This document shows, in pieces, positions 23,711-33,253 of a DNA stretch of 64,000 bases. The notes beneath the pieces were generated by a model. It had not been told where the DNA came from, ran no database searches, and saw only the letters and a list, made by a program, of their open reading frames with translations. Both the position numbers and the translations under genes were made by a program. How positions within the stretch are numbered: position 1 is the stretch's first letter; the number at the start of each line of letters is the position of its first letter. The stretch covers positions 62,001 to 126,000 of the forward strand of contig JAFQFA010000002.1 of assembly GCA_017398725.1 (NCBI GenBank). The letters are read 5' to 3'. The DNA comes from Oscillospiraceae bacterium (GTDB taxonomy: Bacteria > Bacillota > Clostridia > Oscillospirales > Oscillospiraceae).

Positions 23711-26362
23711 ATGTCTGATTCTAAGAAAGATAAAAATAACGCAAAAGCAACACTGAATAAAATCGCGGAAACAGCCGCGAAGGTGATTGGTGTATTGCTT
23801 GGGCCGGTTAAGATCCTGTTGGGCGCGGTTGCTACGGTGGCGTTGATCGTTCTGGTCTGCTGTTTTGCCATGGCCGGCTCTTTGGCGGACTATCTGGAGG
23901 AAGAGATTCTTCCAAATGCCGGCATGGTGCTGGAAAACTACGATATGGATTCTCCGTCCTATATTTACTTTGTGAATGAACAGGGCAAGATCGAGGAATT
24001 GCAGAAGATCCATGCCGCAACAGACTGGTCCAACGCGGAGTATGAAGATATTCCCCAAGCCCTGATCGATGCTGCGGTGGCCATTGAGGATAAGCGTTTT
24101 TATGAGCATCAGGGCGTTGACTGGGTGACAACCATTAAGGCCTTTGCCAATATGTTTTTTGGCGATAAGACCGTGGGCGGATCCAGCATTACCCAGCAGC
24201 TGATCAAAAACCGTACCGGCGCGGACAGCGTGACCGTGCAGCGTAAAGTGCAGGAGTTTTTCCAAGCCACCATGGTGGAAAAGAACTACGATAAACAAAC
24301 CATCATGGAGCTTTACCTGAACTCCATTTATCTGGGACAGGGCTGCCGGGGCGTGCGCAGTGCGGCTAAGACCTATTTCGGTAAAGAACTGCAGATGCTT
24401 ACCATTGCTGAGTGTGCCAGCCTGATCGGCATTACCAATAATCCTTCCTTGTTTGATCCCTACAGCAGCTCTGTGTTTACCTACAAGGGTGAACAAATGG
24501 ATGGTATGCAGCGCAACCGCTATCGTCAGCTGACGATTCTGGCGGAAATGCTTGCCCAAGGATTTATTACACAGGAGCAGTATGATGAAGCTGTGGCGCA
24601 GGAGCTGGTTCTAAAAAACGGCATTGACGCCAAGGATCGGTGGACAGCCTGCGCTAACGAGGCCTGTGATTACGAAGGCATTGCATCAACCTACTCCGGA
24701 ACAGCCAATAAGCTGGAGTGCCCCAAATGCGGTAAGATCACCGAGGTGGATGAGAGCAATTCCCAAATTGTTTATTCGTGGTTTGTGGATACGGTCCTGC
24801 GGGATCTTGCTACTGCCATGGCAAAAAAGGACGGTTATTCCGAGCTGACAAAGACCCTTTGGGAAAACTACTATGAGCAGATCGGTCGCAGCGGCCTGCA
24901 CATTTATTCCACATTGGATATGAAAGTGCAGAATCAGGTGGATAAGATCTACCAGAACCTGAAGAAGATCCCCAACACCAAGAGCGCCCAGCAGCTTCAG
25001 TCTGCCATTGTGATCGTAGATAATACCACCGGTGATATTGTGGCCATGGCCGGCGGTGTTGGTACCAATAAGGAGCACTTTGGCTTTAACCGTGCAACAC
25101 AGGCAAAGCTGCAGTCCGGCTCCTCCATCAAGCCGCTGACGGTGTACGCTCCCGGCTTCCAGCAGGGGACCATCTCTCCTGCGACAGTCATCAAGGATCT
25201 GCCCTATCAGTACAAGAATGGTCCTTGGCCAAAGAACGATAACCGAACCTATTCCTATACGCGTACCATCTACAGCGGTATTACTTCCTCTGTCAATGCG
25301 GTGGCTGCAAATACACTGAAGAAGATCGGCGATACCTATGCTTTCAATTTTGGCAAGGATTGCTTCGGTTTGTCCACGTTAAAGAATCCGGACGATTTGA
25401 CCTTCGCATCTTTGTCCTTGGGTGCCCATCATAACGGTGTTACGGTGCGTGATATGAGCAGCGCCTTTGCGACCTTTGCCAATAAGGGTGTCTACAGAGA
25501 GGGCCGTACTTTTACAAAGGTATACGACAGTAAGGGTAATCTGGTGATGGATAACACACAGGAGGCCCGCACGATTCTCAGTGAGAAAGCGGTCACTTAC
25601 ACCAATTACTGCCTTGTAAACGCGGCAAATCACGGTACCGGTACTCGCGCTGTGTTCAGCGGTATGCAGATCGCCGGTAAGACCGGTACGACCTCCAGCA
25701 GTAAGGATCGTTGGTTCTGTGGCTTTACCGGTTACTATACCGCTGCGGTGTGGACTGGTTACGATATGCCGGAAAAGATCACCTTGGGCTATAACCCGGC
25801 AGCGCAGCTGTGGAAGCAGGTCATGCAGCCCATTCACAAGGGCCTGAAGAGCAAGGCGCTTTACAGCACCAAAAAAATGTCTTCGGTGACAGTTTGTCTG
25901 GAATCCGGTAAGATTGCGACCAATGCCTGCCGCCATGATGTACGTGGTGGTCGTACCGCAACGGTGCTTGTGTATCCTGAGGATCGTCCCAGCGGCACTT
26001 GCAGAGTGCACACCAAAGTAAATTACTGTACGGAAGGTAAGGGCGTGGCAAACGAATATTGCCAGAAGTTTGCATCCGCAGGTGTGTGCAAAGTGGAGGA
26101 AAAGGCGCTTGTGAAGATGAGACCCTCCACCTTTGAAGAATTGAAAAAGGCGATGCGTCATGGCCTGAAGGATGAGTATTGCTCTGATGAGTATGTTTAT
26201 CTGCTCAACTCCAGCGGTGGTGCCGGCGTGTTTAAGGGCTTTACCGGCAAGCTGACAGGCAATACAAAGCCTTATAAGGTGTGCACGAAGCATACCTTGC
26301 AGGCGTGGACCCAGTACCAGCTTGGAGCAAGCGGTCCTACTGAAGGTGAAGAAACAAACTGA
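23711..26362 (+). CDS. Class A penicillin-binding protein (glycosyltransferase and transpeptidase)
   Basis: 883 residues. One membrane helix (about 32-58) precedes a GT51 domain with the catalytic Glu126 in AIEDKRFYEH and GGSSITQQLIKN near 156-167. The transpeptidase domain has the active Ser471 in SSIK and Lys657 in KTGT. It polymerises and cross-links peptidoglycan outside the membrane. Oddity: residues 314-340 hold C-x4-C and C-x2-C pairs (CANEAC and CPKC) like a zinc ribbon, placed between the two enzymatic domains. The C-terminal 150 residues are Cys-rich. RBS GGAGG; first gene of a likely operon through truA. Confidence 0.95.
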   Translation: MSDSKKDKNNAKATLNKIAETAAKVIGVLLGPVKILLGAVATVALIVLVCCFAMAGSLADYLEEEILPNAGMVLENYDMDSPSYIYFVNEQGKIEELQKIHAATDWSNAEYEDIPQALIDAAVAIEDKRFYEHQGVDWVTTIKAFANMFFGDKTVGGSSITQQLIKNRTGADSVTVQRKVQEFFQATMVEKNYDKQTIMELYLNSIYLGQGCRGVRSAAKTYFGKELQMLTIAECASLIGITNNPSLFDPYSSSVFTYKGEQMDGMQRNRYRQLTILAEMLAQGFITQEQYDEAVAQELVLKNGIDAKDRWTACANEACDYEGIASTYSGTANKLECPKCGKITEVDESNSQIVYSWFVDTVLRDLATAMAKKDGYSELTKTLWENYYEQIGRSGLHIYSTLDMKVQNQVDKIYQNLKKIPNTKSAQQLQSAIVIVDNTTGDIVAMAGGVGTNKEHFGFNRATQAKLQSGSSIKPLTVYAPGFQQGTISPATVIKDLPYQYKNGPWPKNDNRTYSYTRTIYSGITSSVNAVAANTLKKIGDTYAFNFGKDCFGLSTLKNPDDLTFASLSLGAHHNGVTVRDMSSAFATFANKGVYREGRTFTKVYDSKGNLVMDNTQEARTILSEKAVTYTNYCLVNAANHGTGTRAVFSGMQIAGKTGTTSSSKDRWFCGFTGYYTAAVWTGYDMPEKITLGYNPAAQLWKQVMQPIHKGLKSKALYSTKKMSSVTVCLESGKIATNACRHDVRGGRTATVLVYPEDRPSGTCRVHTKVNYCTEGKGVANEYCQKFASAGVCKVEEKALVKMRPSTFEELKKAMRHGLKDEYCSDEYVYLLNSSGGAGVFKGFTGKLTGNTKPYKVCTKHTLQAWTQYQLGASGPTEGEETN

Positions 26363-26372
26363 GGAGAAATAA

Positions 26373-27239
26373 ATGATTTGGATTTCCGATGAATGGAAGG
26401 ATTATCAGGTTCTGGATGCGTCAAACGGCGAGCGTCTGGAACGGTGGGGTAAATACTTGCTGGTCCGACCCGATCCGCAGGTGATTTGGAACACGCCCCA
26501 CATGGATCCGGGCTGGAAACAGTATGATGCCCGATATCTTCGCTCCAACACCGGCGGCGGACGCTGGACAGATCACGACCTGCCTGAGCGCTGGCAGATC
26601 CGTTATAAGGACTATCTGACCTTCAATGTAAAACCCATGAACTTTAAGCATACCGGTGTATTTCCGGAACAGGCGGCAAACTGGGATTTCATTCGGGATA
26701 AGGTGGCTTCTGCCGGTCGGCCTACCAGAGTGCTGAACTTGTTCGCATACTCCGGAGGTGCCACTTTGGCTGCTGCGGCAGGCGGTGCGGAGGTGTTCCA
26801 TGTGGATGCATCCAAGGGTATGGTGGCATGGGCAAAGGAAAATGCGAAATCCTCCGGGCTTGCGGATCGCCCGATCCATTGGATTGTGGATGATTGTGCA
26901 AAGTTTATTCAGCGGGAGATTCGTCGTGGACGCCGTTATGACGGTATTATTATGGATCCGCCCAGCTATGGCAGAGGTCCCAGCGGTGAGATCTGGAAAA
27001 TGGAAACCAGCTTTTATCCCTTCCTGCTGGAGGTGGGTAAGCTGTTGACGGACGATCCGCTTTTTGTGATCATCAACTCCTATACCACGGGTCTAGCCCC
27101 CTCAGCGGTGGGATATGCCGCGGATGTGGTATTTGGAGCAACCCATGGCGGCAGCACACAGGTCGGTGAGCTTGGCCTGCCTGTCGCTTCTACCGGTCGG
27201 ATGCTTCCCTGTGGATCCACCGGTCGCTGGACTCCATAA
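26373..27239 (+). CDS. RlmI/RlmK-like SAM-dependent rRNA methyltransferase
   Basis: 288 residues. The Rossmann motif VLNLFAYSGGATLAAA (near 117-132) binds S-adenosylmethionine, and IMDPPSYGRG is the catalytic DPP motif seen in RlmI/RlmK-like enzymes that methylate 23S rRNA bases. The N-terminal PUA domain of RlmI is absent, as in many short homologues. The exact target is not readable from sequence. RBS GAGGAG lies in the 10-base gap after the penicillin-binding protein gene. Confidence 0.85.
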   Translation: MIWISDEWKDYQVLDASNGERLERWGKYLLVRPDPQVIWNTPHMDPGWKQYDARYLRSNTGGGRWTDHDLPERWQIRYKDYLTFNVKPMNFKHTGVFPEQAANWDFIRDKVASAGRPTRVLNLFAYSGGATLAAAAGGAEVFHVDASKGMVAWAKENAKSSGLADRPIHWIVDDCAKFIQREIRRGRRYDGIIMDPPSYGRGPSGEIWKMETSFYPFLLEVGKLLTDDPLFVIINSYTTGLAPSAVGYAADVVFGATHGGSTQVGELGLPVASTGRMLPCGSTGRWTP

Positions 27240-27264
27240 GTCTGCATAAGAAGGAGAGATTAGG

Positions 27265-28113
27265 ATGTCAACCGCTATTTCTGTGGAACATCTGGCATAC
27301 AGCTATCCGGGCGTGGATAACACGCCCGGCGTTGCCGTTTTTGAGGACATGAATTTAACCGTTGAACAAGGCAGCTTTGTGGCTGTTTTAGGCGGTAACG
27401 GCTGCGGAAAATCTACTTTGGCAAAGCATTTTAATTCCATATTACTTCCTTGCGGCGGTAAGGTCTATGTGTGCGGGATTGATACGGCAGATGAAGACCG
27501 GCTTATGTCCGTGCGTCGGAATGTTGGTATGGTATTTCAAAATCCCGATAATCAGATCGTTGCCAATGTAGTGGAAGAAGATGTCGCTTTTGGACCGGAA
27601 AATCTTGGGATTTCCAGCCCGGTGATCCGCCAGCGTGTGGATCGCGCTTTGCGGCAGGTTGGTATGTATGGATTTCGGGAGCATGCGCCCCACCTTTTGT
27701 CCGGCGGACAGAAGCAGCGCATCGCCATTGCCGGTATCATTGCTATGGAGCCGAAATGTATCGTGCTGGATGAACCAACAGCAATGCTGGATCCCAAGGG
27801 CAGGCGGGAGGTCATGGAAACCATTACTGCGCTGAACCGGGATAAAGGGATCACTGTGGTATTGATTACCCACCATATGGATGAGGCGGCGCAGGCCCAA
27901 CGGGTTGTGGTGCTCCATGCCGGTAAGGTGATGGCGGACGGTGCGCCCCGGGATGTGTTCCAACAGGTACAATTACTCCACAGCATTCGCCTTGCGGCAC
28001 CGGAAACGGTAGAACTGTGTTACGAGTTAAACCAAAAGGGCTTCAACCTACCCTTGGATCGTTTAAATGACGAAGAATGTGCGCAGGCACTTTATGATTG
28101 GATAAAGGCTTGA
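27265..28113 (+). CDS. ecfA1: Energy-coupling factor transporter ATPase EcfA1
   Basis: 282 residues. Walker A GGNGCGKST, signature LSGGQKQRIAIAG and Walker B CIVLDEPTAML are intact. With EcfA2 and EcfT it forms the shared energising module of ECF vitamin and metal transporters; substrate-binding S components are usually encoded elsewhere, and none is in the window. RBS AAGGAGAG. The order ecfA1-ecfA2-ecfT-truA is the standard Firmicutes arrangement, but here it follows cell-wall genes rather than ribosomal protein genes. Confidence 0.96.
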   Translation: MSTAISVEHLAYSYPGVDNTPGVAVFEDMNLTVEQGSFVAVLGGNGCGKSTLAKHFNSILLPCGGKVYVCGIDTADEDRLMSVRRNVGMVFQNPDNQIVANVVEEDVAFGPENLGISSPVIRQRVDRALRQVGMYGFREHAPHLLSGGQKQRIAIAGIIAMEPKCIVLDEPTAMLDPKGRREVMETITALNRDKGITVVLITHHMDEAAQAQRVVVLHAGKVMADGAPRDVFQQVQLLHSIRLAAPETVELCYELNQKGFNLPLDRLNDEECAQALYDWIKA

Positions 28114-28131
28114 CCCACAGGAGGACAGATT

Positions 28132-28995
28132 GTGGAACCTATTTTACAGATAAAGAATTTGCATCATGTATATAGCCGCGGAACACCTTTTGAGCATATT
28201 GCTTTGGAAGATGTGTCTTTTCAGGTGGAGCGGGGGGAATTTATCGGCATTATCGGTCATACCGGTTCCGGTAAATCTACTTTGATGCAGCATATGAACG
28301 GCCTATTAAAGCCTACATCCGGTTCTGTTCTATTGGACGGCGAGGATATCTGGGCAAATAAAGCCGCGACCCGTCAGAGCCGTTTTCGCGTTGGTCTGGT
28401 GTTCCAGTATCCGGAATATCAGCTGTTTGAAGAGACGGTGTATAAAGACATTGCTTTTGGTCCTAAAAATATGAAACTGGACGAAAAGGAGATCGATCGC
28501 CGTGTGCGGGAGGCTGCCGGCTTTGTAGGTATAACCGAGCAGCAGCTTTCGGTATCCCCCTTTGATCTTTCCGGTGGACAGAAGCGGCGGGTGGCAATTG
28601 CTGGCGTGATTGCGATGGAGCCGGAGATCCTGATTCTGGACGAACCGACTGCCGGTCTGGATCCGGAGGGCAGGGAGGAGATCCTTGCAAATATCAATGC
28701 CTACCGGGGGGCGAAAAATGCCACGATCATGATGGTCAGCCATTCTATGACCGATGTTGCCAGAATGGCGGATCGGCTTTTGGTAATGAACCATGCTCGC
28801 CTCGCTATGGATGGCGCGCCCGGTGCAGTGTTTGCCCGTGCGGATGAACTGGTGGAAATGGGATTGGACATTCCCGATGTAACCCGGGTGTTTTTGCGCC
28901 TGCGCCAGTTAGGCTTGGATGTGGAACCGGTATATACGGTGGAACAGGCAGTTATGGCGCTGTCCCGGTTAAAGGAGGGGCACTGTCATGCTTAA
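28132..28995 (+). CDS. ecfA2: Energy-coupling factor transporter ATPase EcfA2
   Basis: 287 residues, starting with a GTG that follows AGGAGGACAG. Walker A GHTGSGKST, signature LSGGQKRRVAIAG and Walker B ILILDEPTAGLD are intact, and HSM replaces the usual H-loop H-H. It pairs with EcfA1 as the heterodimeric ATPase. Its last codons overlap the ecfT start by eight bases. Confidence 0.96.
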   Translation: MEPILQIKNLHHVYSRGTPFEHIALEDVSFQVERGEFIGIIGHTGSGKSTLMQHMNGLLKPTSGSVLLDGEDIWANKAATRQSRFRVGLVFQYPEYQLFEETVYKDIAFGPKNMKLDEKEIDRRVREAAGFVGITEQQLSVSPFDLSGGQKRRVAIAGVIAMEPEILILDEPTAGLDPEGREEILANINAYRGAKNATIMMVSHSMTDVARMADRLLVMNHARLAMDGAPGAVFARADELVEMGLDIPDVTRVFLRLRQLGLDVEPVYTVEQAVMALSRLKEGHCHA

Positions 28996-29794
28996 GGATA
29001 TTACACTGGGTCAATATTTCCCGGGAAATTCCCCGGTACACCGCTTGGATCCCAGAACAAAGCTGATCGTTCTGGTGGTGTATATTGTTGCGCTGTTTTT
29101 GGCATCGTCTTGGGTTTCTTACGGTGTTATGTTCCTTTTTTTAGCGATCAGCATAGCAATTTCCCGCATTCCTTTAAAGGCACTGGCTCATGGTATGAAA
29201 CCGCTGCTGTTTATTTTGGTGTTTACGGGCATCCTAAATGTGTTCTTTACACCGGGTGAGACTGTGCTGGTATCCCTTGGTGCGATTCGCATCACAGCAG
29301 AAGGACTTGTTAGAGCTGTGTTTATGATGCTGCGGATCTTGATGCTGATTACCGGTACGTTCTTGCTGACTTATACAACGTCTCCGATTTCTCTGACAGA
29401 CGGCTTGGAATCTCTGTTGGGTCCGCTGAAGGCGATCCGTTTGCCGGTGCATGAGCTTTCTATGATGATGTGTATCGCTCTGCGCTTTATTCCCACATTG
29501 ATTGAAGAAACGGATAAGATTATGAATGCCCAGAAAGCCAGAGGCGCTGACTTTGAAAGCGGTTCCTTGATGAGCCGTGTGCGCGCCCTTGTGCCAATTT
29601 TGGTGCCTTTGTTTATCAGCGCATTCCGCAGAGCGGACGAATTGGCAACTGCCATGGAATGCCGCTGCTATCACGGTGGTGACGGACGGACCAAAATGAA
29701 GCTCCTTCGCTACAAATTGCTGGATTATAAAACCTTTACTTTGACTTTGCTGTTGTTTTCTGCAATGATCGTACTGCGTCGGTTTGGTATGTGA
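28988..29794 (+). CDS. ecfT: Energy-coupling factor transmembrane protein EcfT
   Basis: 268 residues with about five or six membrane helices. The coupling helices carry the family motif ARG (KARGADFESG near residue 180) and a second arginine-containing segment (AMECRCYHGGDGR), which contact the ATPases. It links ATP hydrolysis to interchangeable S components in the membrane. Confidence 0.95.
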   Translation: MLKDITLGQYFPGNSPVHRLDPRTKLIVLVVYIVALFLASSWVSYGVMFLFLAISIAISRIPLKALAHGMKPLLFILVFTGILNVFFTPGETVLVSLGAIRITAEGLVRAVFMMLRILMLITGTFLLTYTTSPISLTDGLESLLGPLKAIRLPVHELSMMMCIALRFIPTLIEETDKIMNAQKARGADFESGSLMSRVRALVPILVPLFISAFRRADELATAMECRCYHGGDGRTKMKLLRYKLLDYKTFTLTLLLFSAMIVLRRFGM

Positions 29795-29801
29795 GGTCTG
29801 T

Positions 29802-30572
29802 ATGCGTAATATTGCTCTTTTTCTAACATATGAGGGTACTGCATACCATGGCTGGCAAATGCAGAAGAACCTGTCCACAGTGCAGCAGACACTGGAAAAG
29901 GCGATTGCCATGGTGGTAGGTCACGATGTGCATGTGACCGGCTGCGGCAGAACCGATGCCGGTGTTCACGCAAAATGCTATGTGGCAAATTTCCGTACTA
30001 CCTCTACCATCCCCACAGATCGTCTGCCCTATGCGCTGAATACCCATTTGCCTGCGGATGTGGTGGTAACCAAAGCGTTTGAAGTTCACGATGGCTTTAA
30101 CGCCATCGGATCCTGTGCCCGGAAAGAATATACCTATATGATCTATAATTCAAGAGTGCGGGATCCCTTCTATGTGAACAGAGCATGGTTCTATCCAAAA
30201 CATCTGGATGAGAAGGTCATGCAGCGGGCTGCGGATCAGTTTGTTGGAACCCACGATTTTGCGGCGGTACGAAGTGTTGGCACGGATGTTAAATCTACCG
30301 TTCGGACAGTATATTATTATAATGTAGAGCGGCAGGGGAACATGATCCTTCTGCGGGTCTGCGCCAACGGCTTCCTTTACAACATGGCCCGGGCTATGGC
30401 AGGTACGGTGGTCTATGCAGCGGAAGGTAAAATAGCACCGGAGGAGATCGGCGCTATTTTGGATTCCGGCAACCGGACTGCCGCTGGACCAACAGTTCCT
30501 CCCGGCGGCTTGTATATGACCCACCTATGGTACGATGACGGTGTGGAAAAATTTGAATGCCCCGATATTTAA
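29802..30572 (+). CDS. truA: tRNA pseudouridine synthase TruA
   Basis: 256 residues from the ATG at 29802. It makes pseudouridine 38-40 in the anticodon arm of many tRNAs. The catalytic Asp sits in GCGRTDAGVHA near residue 47-57, and RNGFLYNM-like motifs (CANGFLYNMAR) follow. It begins seven bases after ecfT. It closes the operon starting at 23711; an extended -10 promoter for the next gene follows. Confidence 0.97.
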   Translation: MRNIALFLTYEGTAYHGWQMQKNLSTVQQTLEKAIAMVVGHDVHVTGCGRTDAGVHAKCYVANFRTTSTIPTDRLPYALNTHLPADVVVTKAFEVHDGFNAIGSCARKEYTYMIYNSRVRDPFYVNRAWFYPKHLDEKVMQRAADQFVGTHDFAAVRSVGTDVKSTVRTVYYYNVERQGNMILLRVCANGFLYNMARAMAGTVVYAAEGKIAPEEIGAILDSGNRTAAGPTVPPGGLYMTHLWYDDGVEKFECPDI

Positions 30573-30602
30573 AATTTTGTTTATCTTTTTTTGGCGGAGA
30601 TA

Positions 30603-30611
30603 TGTTATACT
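30603..30611 (+). promoter_or_regulatory. Possible extended -10 promoter of the ClpE-like gene
   Basis: TG, one base, then TATACT (30606-30611), 25 bases before the ATG. I see no good -35; no CtsR or CIRCE operator was recognised. Confidence 0.45.
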
Positions 30612-30635
30612 GACCGCCGGAAAGGTGTGATTCCT

Positions 30636-32915
30636 ATGCAGCCGAAGCTGTGCACAAAATGCAAAAAGAATATTGCTGTTGTTTTCATCACAAAGGTGGA
30701 AAACGGTGTATCTATGAACGAAGGGTATTGCCTTCGCTGTGCCCGGAGTTTGGGAATACCCCAGATCGAGGCGGCAGTAAAGCAAATGGGCTTTTCTGAG
30801 GACGATCTGGACAGCCTGTCTGATGAGATGAGCAGCATGTTTGCCCAAATTGAAGGCGAGGACGCAGAAGATGAAACGGAGAGCCAAACCGCTACATTCC
30901 CTTTGATTAACCAACTTTTTGGCGGAAATATGCCGCAAAAAGGACCGGATAACGTAGAAAACGAAAACAATGAAGAGCAGAAAAAGGGAAAGAAAAAGGC
31001 CTCCCCCCACAAATTTTTGGATAGCTACTGCATGAATTTGACCGGACGCGCCCGGGAAGGGAAGCTGGACCGGGTAATCGGACGGGATGTAGAGACAGAG
31101 CGTGTGATCCAAATTCTGAACCGGCGGCAGAAGAATAACCCTTGCTTGATCGGTGAACCCGGTGTTGGTAAAACGGCGATTGCCGAGGGCCTTGCCCAAA
31201 GAATCGTAGCCGGAGATGTGCCCTATAAGCTGAAAAATAAAGAAGTGTTTTTACTGGACCTGACCGCGTTGGTGGCAGGAACCCAGTTCCGCGGCCAATT
31301 TGAGAGCCGGATGAAGAGCTTGATCAGCGAAATCAAGGCCTGCGGCAATATTATTCTGGTGATCGACGAAGTCCACAATCTGGTTGGTGCCGGCGATGCA
31401 GAAGGCTCTATGAATGCGGCAAATATTTTGAAACCAGCCCTTTCCCGAGGGGAGATTCAGGTGATCGGTGCCACCACCTTTAATGAATACCGCAAACATA
31501 TTGAAAAGGATGCAGCGTTGGAGCGGCGCTTCCAGCCGGTAACCGTCAATGAGCCCAGCATTGAAGAGGCGGTTCAGATCATGCAGGGCATTGCAAAGAA
31601 CTATTCTGAGTTCCATGGCGTGACGATTTCTCCGGAAATTGCCCGTCAGTGTGTTGTTTTGTCGGAGCGTTATATAACCGACCGCTTTTTGCCGGATAAG
31701 GCCATTGACCTGCTGGATGAGGCTTGCTCGGATGTAAATCTGCGCAATAAAGAGATCTCCCAGCTGGCGGAATTGAGAAAAGAGCGGGATGACTATGAGC
31801 TGGAGCTTCGTATGCTCACGGAAGATACAGAAAATGAGCATTTTGAACGGCTGGCCATTATCCGCAGTAAGCTTTGCCAGATCGCCGCGCGGATCGAGGA
31901 ATTGGAAAAGATCCCGGCCCCGGCACTGACTATGGAGAATCTGGCCCGAATCATTGAGCTTTGGACAAAAATTCCGGCAAGTAAGATCAAAGCGCAGGAA
32001 TATACCCAGATCAAAGGCTTAGCAGACCGGCTTCGCGGTCATATTGTAGGACAGGATGAAGCGGTGGATGCAGTGGCGAAAGCCATTCGCCGAGGCCGCG
32101 TGGGTATCAGCCCCAAAAAACGGCCGGTTTCCTTTATCTTCGTTGGACCTACCGGCGTTGGTAAAACAGAACTGGTAAAGCAACTGGCGGATGATCTGTT
32201 TGACAGCGTGGATTCTTTGATTCGTCTGGATATGTCTGAATATATGGAAAAGCATACGGTATCTAAGCTGATCGGTTCACCGCCCGGCTATGTAGGCTAT
32301 GATGAGGCAGGGCAGTTGACGGAGAAGATCCGCAGAAAGCCCTATAGTGTCATCCTCTTTGACGAGATCGAAAAAGCCCACCCGGATGTGCTGAATATTC
32401 TTCTGCAGGTGCTGGATGATGGCCGGATCACGGATGCCCAAGGCAGAGTGGTGAATTTTGAAAACACGGTGATCGTTATGACCTCTAATGCCGGCTCTGA
32501 GGGCACCATGGGCGGTATGGGCTTCGGTCGCAGCGATCAGGATATGGTCAAGGAAAAGACCATGAAAGCCCTACGCCAGTTCCTGCGCCCGGAGTTTATC
32601 AATCGGGTTGACGAGATCATTACCTTCAATCACCTGACAAAGGAGAACTTTGTGGGCATAGCCGATATTATGCTGTCCGAGCTGCGCAGCAGCCTTGCGG
32701 ATCGGGGCTTAACCTTGCTGTGGGATAACGATGTTGTGGAATATTTAGTGAATAAAGCTTATTCCGTCACTTACGGCGCACGGAATCTTCGGCGGACCAT
32801 TCAGAAGGAACTGGAGGATCCGATTGCAGAACGGATCATTGATTCTTTTGAATCACCCATCTCTCAGATTACGGTTGCTTGTGGAAAAGATTCCCTCGTC
32901 ATTGAATCCAAATAA
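30636..32915 (+). CDS. ClpE-like AAA+ unfoldase with N-terminal zinc finger
   Basis: 759 residues. Instead of Clp N-repeats it begins with a zinc finger (Cys6/Cys9 and Cys32/Cys35), which is the ClpE hallmark. An acidic linker then leads to two AAA+ domains: Walker A GEPGVGKT near 183 and GPTGVGKT near 504. A coiled middle region lies between. ClpE feeds misfolded proteins to ClpP. RBS AAAGGTG stands before the ATG at 30636. It is transcribed alone, with a terminator behind; ctsR and mcsAB are not adjacent. Confidence 0.9.
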   Translation: MQPKLCTKCKKNIAVVFITKVENGVSMNEGYCLRCARSLGIPQIEAAVKQMGFSEDDLDSLSDEMSSMFAQIEGEDAEDETESQTATFPLINQLFGGNMPQKGPDNVENENNEEQKKGKKKASPHKFLDSYCMNLTGRAREGKLDRVIGRDVETERVIQILNRRQKNNPCLIGEPGVGKTAIAEGLAQRIVAGDVPYKLKNKEVFLLDLTALVAGTQFRGQFESRMKSLISEIKACGNIILVIDEVHNLVGAGDAEGSMNAANILKPALSRGEIQVIGATTFNEYRKHIEKDAALERRFQPVTVNEPSIEEAVQIMQGIAKNYSEFHGVTISPEIARQCVVLSERYITDRFLPDKAIDLLDEACSDVNLRNKEISQLAELRKERDDYELELRMLTEDTENEHFERLAIIRSKLCQIAARIEELEKIPAPALTMENLARIIELWTKIPASKIKAQEYTQIKGLADRLRGHIVGQDEAVDAVAKAIRRGRVGISPKKRPVSFIFVGPTGVGKTELVKQLADDLFDSVDSLIRLDMSEYMEKHTVSKLIGSPPGYVGYDEAGQLTEKIRRKPYSVILFDEIEKAHPDVLNILLQVLDDGRITDAQGRVVNFENTVIVMTSNAGSEGTMGGMGFGRSDQDMVKEKTMKALRQFLRPEFINRVDEIITFNHLTKENFVGIADIMLSELRSSLADRGLTLLWDNDVVEYLVNKAYSVTYGARNLRRTIQKELEDPIAERIIDSFESPISQITVACGKDSLVIESK

Positions 32916-32919
32916 AAAG

Positions 32920-32943
32920 CTCCCGGTACAAATGTACCGGGAG
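32920..32943. terminator. Bidirectional terminator after the ClpE-like gene
   Basis: CTCCCGGTAC AAAT GTACCGGGAG, a 10-bp stem flanked by A residues on one side and TTTTT on the other. It serves the convergent small gene as well. Confidence 0.9.
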
Positions 32944-32950
32944 GTTTTTA

Positions 32951-33127
32951 TTACATGTCGAATTTTTGCGTCAGTTTATCAGAAATGTTCCAAGCTGCGT
33001 CTTCTACTTTGTTTGCGGCTTTCAGAGCCAGCTTCCGGGCGGGATTACTTTTGGATAACATCATGATCCCAACGGCACCGGCAGCTGCACCGAGCCCCAT
33101 GGTTACAGCCCAACCTTTCATAGTCAT
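32951..33127 (-). CDS. Small YtxH-like membrane protein
   Basis: 58 residues from the ATG at 33127, seven bases after GGAGG; an ATG two codons earlier is too close to that site. One glycine/alanine-rich membrane helix (about 6-26) is followed by a basic, amphipathic tail (ALKAANKVEDAAWNISDKL). The layout recalls YtxH-type general stress proteins, but the match is weak. It is convergent with the ClpE-like gene. Confidence 0.65.
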   Translation of the reverse strand: MTMKGWAVTMGLGAAAGAVGIMMLSKSNPARKLALKAANKVEDAAWNISDKLTQKFDM

Positions 33128-33200
33128 TGCCATTCCTCCTTTCCCTCCGCAGCTAGTATTCCCGGATACAAAAAATTCACCCGAGGAAAGGTTTCTCTCT

Positions 33201-33228
33201 TTGCAGTTGGAAAAAACTGTGCTATAAT
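33201..33228 (+). promoter_or_regulatory. Promoter of the OMP decarboxylase-like gene
   Basis: TTGCAG (33201-33206), 16-bp spacer with TGC, then TATAAT (33223-33228). Confidence 0.85.
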
Positions 33229-33253
33229 AAATAAAAAGCTGGAGGTGGAGCCT

